A stretch of DNA of 64,000 nucleotides from Arcobacter sp. CECT 8983 (GTDB lineage: Bacteria > Campylobacterota > Campylobacteria > Campylobacterales > Arcobacteraceae), in NCBI RefSeq assembly GCF_004118855.1, contig NZ_PDKF01000002.1, forward strand, positions 124,001-188,000, written 5' to 3'. A model generated the notes under the pieces. That model did no database searches. It was not told the DNA's origin and saw only the letters and a program-made list of their open reading frames with translations. Of this stretch, positions 34,152-42,700 are shown one piece after another; the first letter of the stretch is position 1, and each line of letters opens with the position of its first letter. The translations under genes and the position numbers were made by a program.

Positions 34152-37100
34152 ATGGTTGAATCTATAATCTCACAAAGTATAAAGAATAAATTTTTAGTAA
34201 TTTTTGCAATGCTAGTATTAGCTATTGGTTCTATTTGGGCTATTAAAAATACAAGCTTAGATGCACTTCCTGACCTTTCACCACCACAAGTTATTGTGCA
34301 AGTGAAGTGGGCAGGGCAAAGTCCAAAAACTATTGAGGAACAAGTTTCATATCCTCTTATTTCAAACCTTATGAGTCTTCCAAATATTGAAACTGTAAGA
34401 GCTATGAGTTCTTTTCAAAATGCTCTTATTTATGTGATATTTAAAGATGGAACTGATCTTTATGATTCTAGAAATAGAATCTTAGAGCAGCTTTCTCAAC
34501 TTCAAGGTAGTTTTCCTGAAGGTGTTGATGTAGCAATTGGACCAGACGCAACTGGTGTTGGATGGGCTTATCAATATGCTTTAAAATCAGACACAAAATC
34601 TCTTGATGAGTTGAAAACCTTACAAGACTATTATTATAAGTTTGCACTTTTAGGTGTTGATGGAGTTAGTGAAATTGCATCTATTGGTGGATTTATTAAA
34701 AACTATGAAATTACAATTGATCAAGATAAGATGGTGCAATATGATGTTTCAATTGCTGATTTAAAAAAGAGTTTAGAATCAAACAATGATGAAAAGGGTG
34801 GAAGAATTATTTTAGAAAATGGTTTTGAACATATGATTCAGGCAAAAGGTTTTCTAAAAACGGTTGAAGATATTGAAAATATTACTATAAAGACTTTTAA
34901 CTCTAATCCTCTTATGATAAAAGATATTGCAAGTGTTAATATCACTTCATCAAATAGAAGAGGTATGGCTGATTTAAATGGTCAGGGTGAAACAGTAGGT
35001 GGAATTGTAGTTGTACGTTATGGTGAAAATCCTTATTCAGTAATAAAAAGGGTTAAACAAAAACTTAATACTTTAAAAATAGATGATGTAGAAGTAGTTG
35101 AAGTTTATGATAGAAGTTCACTTATTGATAAGGCAATTGATACACTTAAAAACACTCTTGTTGAAGAGTCGATTATTGTTATGATTATTGTGGCACTATT
35201 TTTATTCCACTTTAGGTCAGCACTTATTATTATCATTACTTTACCACTTACAGTTATGATTACTTTCTTATTAATGAAGTTCTTTAACTTAGGTTCAAAT
35301 ATTATGAGTTTAGGTGGTATTGCTATTGCAATTGGAGCAATGGTTGATGCTACTATTGTTATGGTGGAAAATGCCCATAAACATCTTCAAGGAAAAGAGA
35401 ATATTTCAAATAATGAAAGAATTGATATTATAATCAAGTCTTCAAAGCAAGTAGGGCGACCAATATTTTTTGCACTTATTTTAGTTGTTGTTTCTTTTTT
35501 ACCTATTTTTGCTTTAACAGGACAAGAGGGAAGATTGTTTACACCTTTAGCTTTTACTAAAACATTTGCAATGGTAGCTGGAGCAATTCTTTCTATTACT
35601 ATTGTTCCTATTTTAATGATATATTTTATAAAAGGAAAAATTCTAAGTGAAGATAAAAATGTTTTAAATAGATTTTTTGTGAAACTTTATTCTCCTATTT
35701 TAAAACTATCACTTAGATTTAGATTCTTAATAGTTGCGTTTTTTGTTCTTACTTTGGCTTTTTCATATCCAGTATATAAAAAGCTAAACTGGGAATTTAT
35801 GCCTATGATGAATGAGCAAACTTTTATGTATATGCCAGTAACCCCATATGGTATTGGTGTTGATTTGTCAAAAGAGTTAACACAAAAAACAAATCAAATA
35901 ATAAAGTCTTTTCCAGAAGTTGATACAGTATTTGGTAAAGCAGGGCGAGCAGATACTGCAACTGATCCAGCACCACTAGCTATGATTGAAACAATAATTA
36001 CATTTAAACCAGAAAATGAGTGGAGAGAAGGAATGACATATAAAAAGTTAATGCAGGAAATGGATCAAAAATTAAAAGTAGCTGGTCTTATTAATTCTTG
36101 GACTTATCCTATTCGTGGAAGAATTGATATGCTTCTAACAGGTATTAGAACACCTCTAGGAATTAAACTTTATGGAAATGACCATCAAAAGTTAGAAGAT
36201 ACAGCTTTAAAGTTTGAGAAAAGATTAAAAAAACTTGATTCAACACTTTCTGTATCAACTGACAAGATTAATTCAGGTTACTATTTAAATATTAATTTAG
36301 ATGAAAAGATGTTGTCTAGATATGGTATTACAAAAAATGATATTTTATCTACTGTATCATTAGGTGTTGCAGGTTCAAAAGTTACAACACTTTTTGATGG
36401 TTTAGAGAGATATCCTGTTTCATTAAGATTTGAAACAACTCAAAGGGAAGATATAAATGCTTTAAATAATCTTCAAGTAAAAACAAAACTTGGTTTTCAA
36501 CCTTTACAGATGTTTGCAAGGTTAAGTTATGAAGAGGGACCTTCTGTAATTAAATCAGAGAAAGCACTTAATGTTAACTTCATTTATATTACTCCTAAGG
36601 CTGATATCTCATCAAAACAATACAAAGATGAGGCTAAAGAGATACTTGCTGATATGAAGCTTCCTGAAGGCTTTTATTATGAGTGGGCAGGACAGAGTGA
36701 ATATTTAGAATCAGCAATGGAAAAATTAGCATATATTATTCCACTAACTTTTGTTTTAATTTTTATTCTTATTTATTTTGCACTTAAAAATATCACATAT
36801 ACATTTATTATATTTTTCACTTTACCATTTGCCTTAACAGGTGGAGTATTTTATTTAGAATTTTTAAACTTCAATATGTCTATAGCAGTTGTTGTTGGCT
36901 TTTTAGCTTTACTTGGAGTTGCAGCTGAAACTTCTATTGTTATGTTGGTATATTTACATGAAGCAATGAAAGAATTACAAGAAAAATGTGAAGAACCTGA
37001 TAAAACCTATATTTTTCATGCAATATATAAAGGAGCTGTTTTAAGACTTAGGCCAAAGCTTATGACACTATTTGCAATCTTAGGTGGACTTATTCCTATT

Positions 37101-37268
37101 ATGTATATTGATGGGGTAGGAAGTGAAGTTATGCAAAGAATTGCTGCACCAATGATTGGTGGAATGACTTCTTCTGCGATATTAACATTAGTTATTATTC
37201 CTGCAATTTTTTATATATTAGCAATTAGAAAAAAAGGGAAAATGGCGGAAATAGATATTTCTCACTAA
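34152..37268 (+). CDS. Heavy-metal RND efflux pump, CusA/CzcA family
   Basis: 1038 residues, the expected size. About 12 membrane helices and two periplasmic loops; the HME-RND signatures NTSLDALPDLSPPQVIVQVKWAGQSPKTIEEQVSYPL at the N-terminus and IAIAIGAMVDATIVMVENAHKHL in helix 4 are typical. It exports metal ions (Cu(I)/Ag(I) or Zn/Co/Cd) using the proton gradient. Methionine-rich stretches (FMPMMNEQTFMYMP) and the Met-rich secreted protein upstream favour copper/silver. It is the last gene of a four-gene operon controlled, by position, by the two-component system at 29598-31489. Confidence 0.92.
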   Translation: MVESIISQSIKNKFLVIFAMLVLAIGSIWAIKNTSLDALPDLSPPQVIVQVKWAGQSPKTIEEQVSYPLISNLMSLPNIETVRAMSSFQNALIYVIFKDGTDLYDSRNRILEQLSQLQGSFPEGVDVAIGPDATGVGWAYQYALKSDTKSLDELKTLQDYYYKFALLGVDGVSEIASIGGFIKNYEITIDQDKMVQYDVSIADLKKSLESNNDEKGGRIILENGFEHMIQAKGFLKTVEDIENITIKTFNSNPLMIKDIASVNITSSNRRGMADLNGQGETVGGIVVVRYGENPYSVIKRVKQKLNTLKIDDVEVVEVYDRSSLIDKAIDTLKNTLVEESIIVMIIVALFLFHFRSALIIIITLPLTVMITFLLMKFFNLGSNIMSLGGIAIAIGAMVDATIVMVENAHKHLQGKENISNNERIDIIIKSSKQVGRPIFFALILVVVSFLPIFALTGQEGRLFTPLAFTKTFAMVAGAILSITIVPILMIYFIKGKILSEDKNVLNRFFVKLYSPILKLSLRFRFLIVAFFVLTLAFSYPVYKKLNWEFMPMMNEQTFMYMPVTPYGIGVDLSKELTQKTNQIIKSFPEVDTVFGKAGRADTATDPAPLAMIETIITFKPENEWREGMTYKKLMQEMDQKLKVAGLINSWTYPIRGRIDMLLTGIRTPLGIKLYGNDHQKLEDTALKFEKRLKKLDSTLSVSTDKINSGYYLNINLDEKMLSRYGITKNDILSTVSLGVAGSKVTTLFDGLERYPVSLRFETTQREDINALNNLQVKTKLGFQPLQMFARLSYEEGPSVIKSEKALNVNFIYITPKADISSKQYKDEAKEILADMKLPEGFYYEWAGQSEYLESAMEKLAYIIPLTFVLIFILIYFALKNITYTFIIFFTLPFALTGGVFYLEFLNFNMSIAVVVGFLALLGVAAETSIVMLVYLHEAMKELQEKCEEPDKTYIFHAIYKGAVLRLRPKLMTLFAILGGLIPIMYIDGVGSEVMQRIAAPMIGGMTSSAILTLVIIPAIFYILAIRKKGKMAEIDISH

Positions 37269-37278
37269 ATAAGAAAAA

Positions 37279-37308
37279 ATGTGTAGTTATCACACGATAA
37301 CTACACAT
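37279..37308 (-). terminator. Perfect 13-bp hairpin after cusA, T tract on the minus strand
   Basis: ATGTGTAGTTATC (37279-37291), loop ACAC, GATAACTACACAT (37296-37308). The A-rich flank on the left gives a T6 tail in the minus direction, so it may end the RRM-protein transcript, while the stem could also end the efflux operon. Confidence 0.65.
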
Positions 37309-37342
37309 AAAAGAAGTAAAATACTTCTACAGTTTTAGCAAA

Positions 37343-37460
37343 TATAATGGAACTCCAACTTACACATAGACATAATATAACCAAACAACCAACCAGCAAA
37401 GAGACTTCTCCTTAAGAAGGGGTTCCATTATATAACTGTAAGTTTAGATTTTATATTTTT
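37343..37460 (+). ncRNA. Candidate small RNA with closed ends and C/U-rich loop
   Basis: TATAAT at 37343-37348 would start a transcript near 37355. Its first bases AACTTACA (37357-37364) pair perfectly with TGTAAGTT (37437-37444), followed by a T-rich run to about 37460. Inside lies a hairpin CTTCT-CCTTA-AGAAG (37405-37419) whose TTCTCCTT is complementary to a Shine-Dalgarno. A competing 15-bp inverted repeat (37342-37356 with 37419-37433, one G-T pair) includes the promoter. This may be an sRNA or a small MITE-like element; no known family is recognised. Confidence 0.4.
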
Positions 37461-37484
37461 ATTGTAGTTTTCGATAAGAGAAGA

Positions 37485-37751
37485 CTAGAATTGTCTTCTA
37501 GGTCTCTCTTCTCTTGGTCTCGCTTCATTAACTCTTAAAGTTCTACCTTCAACTTCGTTACCATTCAGTTTTTCAATAGCTTCGTTACCTGCAGAAGAAT
37601 CTGCCATTTCAACAAAACCAAAACCTTTTGATCTTCCTGTTTCTCTATCTGTGATAACCTTAGCGCTTTTTACTTCACCGAACTCAGCGAAAACTTTTTC
37701 TAACTCACTATCATTCATTCTAAATGATAGATTTCCAACATAAATGTTCAT
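37485..37751 (-). CDS. RRM-domain RNA-binding protein
   Basis: 88 residues, a single RNA recognition motif. RNP2 is IYVGNL (2-7) and RNP1 is SKGFGFVEM (about 45-53), both with the aromatic residues that stack on RNA. The C-terminus is a short basic tail (RPREERPRRQF). Such single-RRM proteins occur in cyanobacteria and Campylobacterota; their targets are largely unknown. Single-gene unit on the minus strand. Confidence 0.92.
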   Translation of the reverse strand: MNIYVGNLSFRMNDSELEKVFAEFGEVKSAKVITDRETGRSKGFGFVEMADSSAGNEAIEKLNGNEVEGRTLRVNEARPREERPRRQF

Positions 37752-37817
37752 TACTTTTATTCCTTTGTTTAAGTAAAGAACATTATGCCTTATTATTTTT
37801 AAATATGCAAGTTTTTT

Positions 37818-39230
37818 TTAAGCTTCTTTACCAAAGTTTGCATTAATTGCGTTATTTATTCTTGTTTTTGTTTCTTCTACACCTAAAATTGCCATGATGT
37901 CATAAACAGAAGGAGCTTGTGTTCCACCTGTAAGTGCAATTCTAATTGGTTGGAATAGTTGAGGGAATTTAAGTTCAAACTCCTCTATAAACGGCTTTGT
38001 TATTGTTTCATAATCACAAGCTAAATGAAGTGAATCTTGATTGTTTTCAAGTAGTTGAACATAAGACTCTAAAATTTTAATTGTTGTGTCTTTTACAAAC
38101 TTTTTACTTCCTTTTTCTTCATACTCTGTAGGAACATTTGTTATTTTCTCAACTGCTTCTTTTAGTTCAATTAAAGTTTGTACTCTCTCTTTAGAAAGGT
38201 CTAATAACATCTCTTTTTTATCATGTCCATTAATATGACAATCAAAAAATTCTAGCTCTTTTGCTAATCTTTCATTTGAAACATTTTTAATGTAATGTGC
38301 ATTTAACCATAATAGTTTTTCTTCGTTGTATGAAGATGCAGATTTATTAATATTTGTTGGGTCAAATAACTCTAGCATCTCTTCCATTGAAAAAATTTCT
38401 TGGTCTTTATTTGACCATCCAAGTCTAACTAAGAAGTTTAAAAGAGCTTCAGGAAGATAACCTTTTCTTTTATAATCCATAACGTCAAGTGCACCATCTC
38501 TTTTAGATAATTTTCTACCTTGAGGATTATTTATCATTGGCACATGATAAAATTTTGGAACTTCAAAACCAAGTGCTTCATAAATAACAATTTGTTTAGG
38601 AGTATTAGTTAAGTGATCATCACCTCTAATTACATCAGTCATTCCCATAAGTGCATCATCAATTGCAACAACAAAGTTATAAGTAGGAATTCCATTTGAT
38701 CTTGCAATTACAAAGTCATCTACTTCTGAACAATTGAAATTCATTATTGATCTTACACCATCTATAAAAGTGATTACTCCATCTTCAGGCGATTTAATTC
38801 TAACTACAGGATCTACTCCTTCAGGAATTTCTGGTAAAACTTTTCCTTCTTCAGGTCTCCATGTTCCATCATATCTTGGAGTTTCTTTATTTGCCATTTG
38901 CTTTTCTCTTAAAGCATCTAATTCTTCTTTTGACATATAACAATGATATGCTTTACCTTCATCAAGAAGTTGGTTAATATATTTTTGATAAATATCAAGT
39001 CTTTGAGATTGATATTCAACTTTTCCATCATAAGATAAACCAACCCAATCAAAAGCTTCAATAATAGCTTTCATTGCATCTTCATTGTTTCTTTGAGTAT
39101 CAGTATCTTCAACTCTTAATCTAAATTCTCCCTTTGTTTTTCTTGCCCATAGATAACTATAAAGTGCAGTTCTTAAACCACCAATATGTAAATAACCAGT
39201 TGGACTTGGAGCAAATCTAGTAATTGCCAT
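37818..39230 (-). CDS. gltX: Glutamyl-tRNA synthetase
   Basis: 470 residues, class I synthetase. The HIGH motif appears as HIGG in FAPSPTGYLHIGGLRTALYS (residues 6-25) and the KMSKS loop as RKLSKRDG near 236-243. The anticodon-binding C-terminal half is present. Campylobacterota often carry two GltX proteins, one specialised for tRNA-Gln (used with GatCAB); this copy ends at 470 residues and could be either. The gene follows a 32-residue membrane peptide and rlmN in one minus-strand operon. Confidence 0.93.
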   Translation of the reverse strand: MAITRFAPSPTGYLHIGGLRTALYSYLWARKTKGEFRLRVEDTDTQRNNEDAMKAIIEAFDWVGLSYDGKVEYQSQRLDIYQKYINQLLDEGKAYHCYMSKEELDALREKQMANKETPRYDGTWRPEEGKVLPEIPEGVDPVVRIKSPEDGVITFIDGVRSIMNFNCSEVDDFVIARSNGIPTYNFVVAIDDALMGMTDVIRGDDHLTNTPKQIVIYEALGFEVPKFYHVPMINNPQGRKLSKRDGALDVMDYKRKGYLPEALLNFLVRLGWSNKDQEIFSMEEMLELFDPTNINKSASSYNEEKLLWLNAHYIKNVSNERLAKELEFFDCHINGHDKKEMLLDLSKERVQTLIELKEAVEKITNVPTEYEEKGSKKFVKDTTIKILESYVQLLENNQDSLHLACDYETITKPFIEEFELKFPQLFQPIRIALTGGTQAPSVYDIMAILGVEETKTRINNAINANFGKEA

Positions 39231-39241
39231 TTTTGTATTCC

Positions 39242-39340
39242 TTATTTGTCTTTATTTTTGTAAGATTTAAAAAATCCAATTGCAGAAATTATTGCAACAC
39301 CTGCAATAAATATTAGCATTGCTAAATCAAGAGGTTCCAT
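39242..39340 (-). CDS. 32-residue single-span membrane peptide between rlmN and gltX
   Basis: On the minus strand an ATG at 39340 has AAGGAAA five bases upstream, inside the end of rlmN, and the frame overlaps rlmN by 14 bases before ending 11 bases ahead of gltX. The product starts MEPLDLAMLIFIAGVA, has one hydrophobic helix (about residues 6-24) and ends in the basic tail KSYKNKDK. The overlap, ribosome site and composition all point to a real translated small protein. No function is recognised. Confidence 0.65.
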   Translation of the reverse strand: MEPLDLAMLIFIAGVAIISAIGFFKSYKNKDK

Positions 39341-40394
39341 TTGTTTCCTTTTCTTTAAGTTGACCACATGCTGCTGAGATATCTAATCCTTTAGATTCTC
39401 TAATTGTACATAGTAAACCTCTACTTGTTAAATATTCTTGGAATTTTACCATATCCTCCCTTTGTGGTCTTTGATATGATGTACCAGGATAGGGATTAAA
39501 ATAAATAAGATTTACTTTTGCTTTTATTCCATCAAGAAGTTTTAACAGTTTTTGTGCAGAAGGTATATCATCATTTTTATCTTTTATTACTAGATATTCA
39601 AACATAACTTTTTTTCTAGCATAAACTGGGAACTTTCTAACTGCATCAATAATTGATTTTATATTGTATGCTTTATTCATAGGAATAAGTTCACTTCTTA
39701 AATCATCATCAACTGCATGAAGTGAAATAGCAAGTTGAATTCCTAAATCTTCATTTCCTAATTTTTCTATTTTAGATGATAATCCAGAAGTTGATACAGT
39801 CTGTCTTCTTCTTGATATTGCTAGCCCATCAAGTTCTGAAAATACTTTTACAGAGTGAACAAAGTTCTTATAGTTATCAAGGGGTTCACCCATTCCCATA
39901 AAGACAATATTAAGTGTTTTATTCTCTGCAATTTCATTATCTCTTTTTATTTGAACAATTTGATTTACTATTTCACCAACAGAAAGATTTCTAACAAATC
40001 CACCTTTTGCAGTTAAGCAAAAAGTACATCCAACTTTACAACCAACTTGAGTTGAAATACAAACAGTATATTTTTCTCCTCTTTCAATTGAACCATCTTC
40101 ATTTACTTTTTTTTCTTTCATAAGTAATAAAACAGATTCAACTGTGTGACCATCTTCTAATTGAAAAAGATATTTAATACTTCCATCAAGACTCTTTTCT
40201 TTTTTAACAATTTTTAGAATATCTATTTCATAGTTTTCTTTTAATTGTTCTTTTAAATCATTTGGTATGTTTTTCATTTCGTCATAAGATGTTACATACT
40301 TTTTATATATCCAGTTATAAACTTGCTTTGCTCTGAAGCTTGGTTTTAACTTTTCTTTTAATTCCTCTAAAGTGAAATCGTAGATTGTACTCAT
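39327..40394 (-). CDS. rlmN: 23S rRNA m2A2503 / tRNA m2A37 methyltransferase RlmN
   Basis: 355 residues, radical SAM enzyme. The iron-sulfur motif CKVGCTFCLTAKGGFVRNL is at about 118-136, preceded by TVCISTQVG. The conserved NIVFMGMGEPLDNY and the SAM-binding/GEP region are present, and the catalytic second cysteine is in DISAACGQL near the C-terminus. It methylates A2503 of 23S rRNA and A37 of some tRNAs. First gene of the rlmN-peptide-gltX operon. Confidence 0.95.
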   Translation of the reverse strand: MSTIYDFTLEELKEKLKPSFRAKQVYNWIYKKYVTSYDEMKNIPNDLKEQLKENYEIDILKIVKKEKSLDGSIKYLFQLEDGHTVESVLLLMKEKKVNEDGSIERGEKYTVCISTQVGCKVGCTFCLTAKGGFVRNLSVGEIVNQIVQIKRDNEIAENKTLNIVFMGMGEPLDNYKNFVHSVKVFSELDGLAISRRRQTVSTSGLSSKIEKLGNEDLGIQLAISLHAVDDDLRSELIPMNKAYNIKSIIDAVRKFPVYARKKVMFEYLVIKDKNDDIPSAQKLLKLLDGIKAKVNLIYFNPYPGTSYQRPQREDMVKFQEYLTSRGLLCTIRESKGLDISAACGQLKEKETNGTS

Positions 40395-40599
40395 AGCTTT
40401 CCTTTTTAAGCTTTAAACTTATTTTGAAGTGTACAAAATCTTTTATTTGTAACAGTTAAAGTAAATAGGTTAGTTTATATTATTGTTGTAGTTTTATCGT
40501 GTAGAGATTAAAGATTTATATTAATATATGATATTCTTGTTAAAATGTTTCTCTAGTTACATGGATGTAAGCTTGCTTACCATTTCACTTTCAACAGCT

Positions 40600-40627
40600 A
40601 AAAATGTGATGAAGCTCACATTTTTTT
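40600..40627. terminator. Terminator downstream of the hisF operon
   Basis: A 10-base stem (AAAAATGTGA at 40600-40609, TCACATTTTT at 40616-40625) with a 6-base loop and T/A tracts on both sides. It follows the minus-strand genes that end at 40649. The rest of the 254-base gap between 40395 and 40648 holds the probable rlmN promoter region, a small GTAAGC-TT-GCTTAC hairpin (40567-40580) and a parS site. Confidence 0.7.
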
Positions 40628-40632
40628 AATGC

Positions 40633-40648
40633 TGTTTCACGTGAAACA
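40633..40648. other. parS site (ParB-binding), perfect palindrome
   Basis: TGTTTCACGTGAAACA, a perfect 16-base palindrome matching the bacterial chromosomal parS consensus. It lies in the gap directly after the stop of the phosphorylase-like gene. Confidence 0.88.
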
Positions 40649-41194
40649 TTATTTGATAATTTGTTTTTCTAGTAAATATGAAGTTAGTTTTTTCATAGCT
40701 TCTTTGTGGTTTTTCATGAACTCTTCGTGAGCATTTTCATTTGTATAGTTTGTAATAATAAAGATTCCAGCAACTGGAATTTCAAACTCTTTAGCTACTT
40801 GTAAAATTGAGTAGAATTCCATATTCTCTGCACCAATTCCATACTCATTAAAGTTTTTTGACAGTTCAAAGTTTTTTGAAATATAATTAGATGAGTTAAT
40901 GATAGTATCATTTCTTACCATTTTATTTTCTGATTCTAATACATTGTCTAATGGAGTATAAGAGTTGTCTTCTAAAAAAGACAACTCAATATTTGCAGCT
41001 CTTTTTGATTCTACTATATCAAATATTTTATGATTACCATAGCTTCCTGCAGTTCCAATAAAAAGTAAAAAATCAGGTTTGTCAAATAGACATTGTCTAG
41101 TAAGATTAATTGCTGTTTCAACTAATCCTACTCCCATTTCTTTTGCAAAGTTAAATGTTTCATTTCTCCCTGCACAAACAATCATTATTTGCAC
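40649..41194 (-). CDS. Nucleoside phosphorylase superfamily protein (short PNP/MTAN-like)
   Basis: 181 residues, shorter than the usual 230 or so of MTAN or PNP enzymes. Family features are the glycine-rich FLLFIGTAGSYG, the ENMEFYSILQVAKEF segment equivalent to the EME ribose-binding motif, and FIITNYTNENAHEEF near the C-terminus. No signal peptide. Substrate not evident. It overlaps the SIMPL gene by 10 bases and ends next to a parS site. Third gene of the hisF operon. Confidence 0.7.
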   Translation of the reverse strand: MQIMIVCAGRNETFNFAKEMGVGLVETAINLTRQCLFDKPDFLLFIGTAGSYGNHKIFDIVESKRAANIELSFLEDNSYTPLDNVLESENKMVRNDTIINSSNYISKNFELSKNFNEYGIGAENMEFYSILQVAKEFEIPVAGIFIITNYTNENAHEEFMKNHKEAMKKLTSYLLEKQIIK

Positions 41195-41847
41195 TCCATT
41201 ACAAATGAAGGGTCAATTGATATATCTTCTTTATTTGATTCAGGTACGGCTATTTTTGCATCTACCATTTCTGTATTAGAGTATGCCATTCTTGCCATTG
41301 GTCTATAAGTTGAATTATGTATTGAGATATTTTTTACTACACATTTTAAACCTAAATCTCTAGACAAGTTTTTTGCATATCTTGTTCCCCAATTTATTGC
41401 TTCTAGTCTCAAAATATCATTTGCTATATCAAAAGTTGAATCTTTTACCGTCCATCTAAGATTGCTAATAACTATGTTAGTACTTCTTTCTTCTTTTAAT
41501 TCAATCATTTCACTAATGAATTCATTTATATAAGTTGCTTGATCTGAACTTACTTTATATCTTAATTCTCCTCTGTATCCTGTGATCTTTGGAGCATTAT
41601 TAGAAGTTCTATATTGTGGTCTTACAGTTAATGTTCCACTATCTTTTTCAATTTTATCATAATCCTTTATCTTTTTATTAAATCTTTTAAGAGTTTTGTT
41701 TATCTCTTTTTCACTATCCCCTTCAACTACAACAGAAAAATATGTTGTAAGAGTATCTTCTGTTAAACTTTTTGAAAACTTTTTATTAAAGTTAACCTCA
41801 AAAGAAAATAAATAAATTGGTAAAATAAGTAATGCTAAAAATTTCAT
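41185..41847 (-). CDS. Periplasmic SIMPL (DUF541) domain protein
   Basis: 220 residues with a short signal peptide (about 15 residues). The mature part has the SIMPL pattern: TYFSVVVEGDSEKEINKTLKRFNKKIK, LTVRPQYR, ITGYRGELRYKVSSDQ, and a long tail helix region DIANDILRLEAINWGTRYAKNLSRDLG. Function of the family is poorly known (envelope-associated). It lies one base after hisF. Confidence 0.8.
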   Translation of the reverse strand: MKFLALLILPIYLFSFEVNFNKKFSKSLTEDTLTTYFSVVVEGDSEKEINKTLKRFNKKIKDYDKIEKDSGTLTVRPQYRTSNNAPKITGYRGELRYKVSSDQATYINEFISEMIELKEERSTNIVISNLRWTVKDSTFDIANDILRLEAINWGTRYAKNLSRDLGLKCVVKNISIHNSTYRPMARMAYSNTEMVDAKIAVPESNKEDISIDPSFVMECK

Positions 41848-41848
41848 G

Positions 41849-42610
41849 TTAAATCCTTACTGGAATATTGTTCTCTTTTAAATAGTGTTTTAGTTCCATA
41901 ATATCAATCTCTTTAAAGTGAAAAATTGATGCTGCTAAAGCTGCACTTGCTCCACATTCAAAAGCTTCCTTCATATGTTCCATTGTTCCAGCTCCGCCAC
42001 TTGCAATAACTGGAATATCAACTATTTTAGAGATTTGTGATGTTATATCTAGTTCAAATCCTGTTTTGGCACCATCAGTGTCCATAGATGTTAAAAGGAT
42101 TTCACCTGCACCTCTATTGTAAACTTCTTTTGCCCATTGTATGGCATCAATACCTGTATCTTCTCTTCCACCTTTTACAAAAACGTGGTAAGAACCATCT
42201 TCAACTTTTTTTACATCAATTGCAACGACAATACACTGTGAACCAAATCTTTTTGCTCCCTCATCAATAAAGTCTGGATTTACTACTGCTGAAGAGTTTA
42301 TAGAAACTTTATCACAACCTACATTTAGTAGTTTATAAATATCATCAAGCTTTCTAATTCCCCCACCAACAGTTAAAGGAATAAATACTTCCTTCGCTAC
42401 ATCTCTTACAATATCAACGATAGTATCTCTATTTTCGTGACTTGCAGTAATATCTAAAAAAGTGATTTCATCTGCACCTTCATTGTTATATCTTTTTGCA
42501 ACTTCTACAGGATCACCTGCATCTCTAAGTCCAACAAAGTTTACACCTTTTACTACCCTTCCATCTTTTACGTCTAAGCAAGGGATGATTCTTTTTGCAA
42601 AATAACTCAA
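41849..42610 (-). CDS. hisF: Imidazole glycerol phosphate synthase subunit HisF
   Basis: 253 residues, a full-length beta/alpha barrel. The active-site aspartates are in [12 protein letters not shown] (Asp11) and VVAIDVKK (near 131). [17 protein letters not shown], and IASGGAG phosphate-binding loops are conserved. With HisH it forms IGP and AICAR in histidine synthesis. First gene of a three-gene minus-strand operon, divergent from rsmA. Confidence 0.96.
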   Translation of the reverse strand: MSYFAKRIIPCLDVKDGRVVKGVNFVGLRDAGDPVEVAKRYNNEGADEITFLDITASHENRDTIVDIVRDVAKEVFIPLTVGGGIRKLDDIYKLLNVGCDKVSINSSAVVNPDFIDEGAKRFGSQCIVVAIDVKKVEDGSYHVFVKGGREDTGIDAIQWAKEVYNRGAGEILLTSMDTDGAKTGFELDITSQISKIVDIPVIASGGAGTMEHMKEAFECGASAALAASIFHFKEIDIMELKHYLKENNIPVRI

Positions 42611-42700
42611 AACTTAATCCTTATTGAATTTAAGTAAAAATCTTATCTAATTGTAAGTTAAATACAGATATACTCTTTAGTTCTTAATTAGGAGAAGGTT

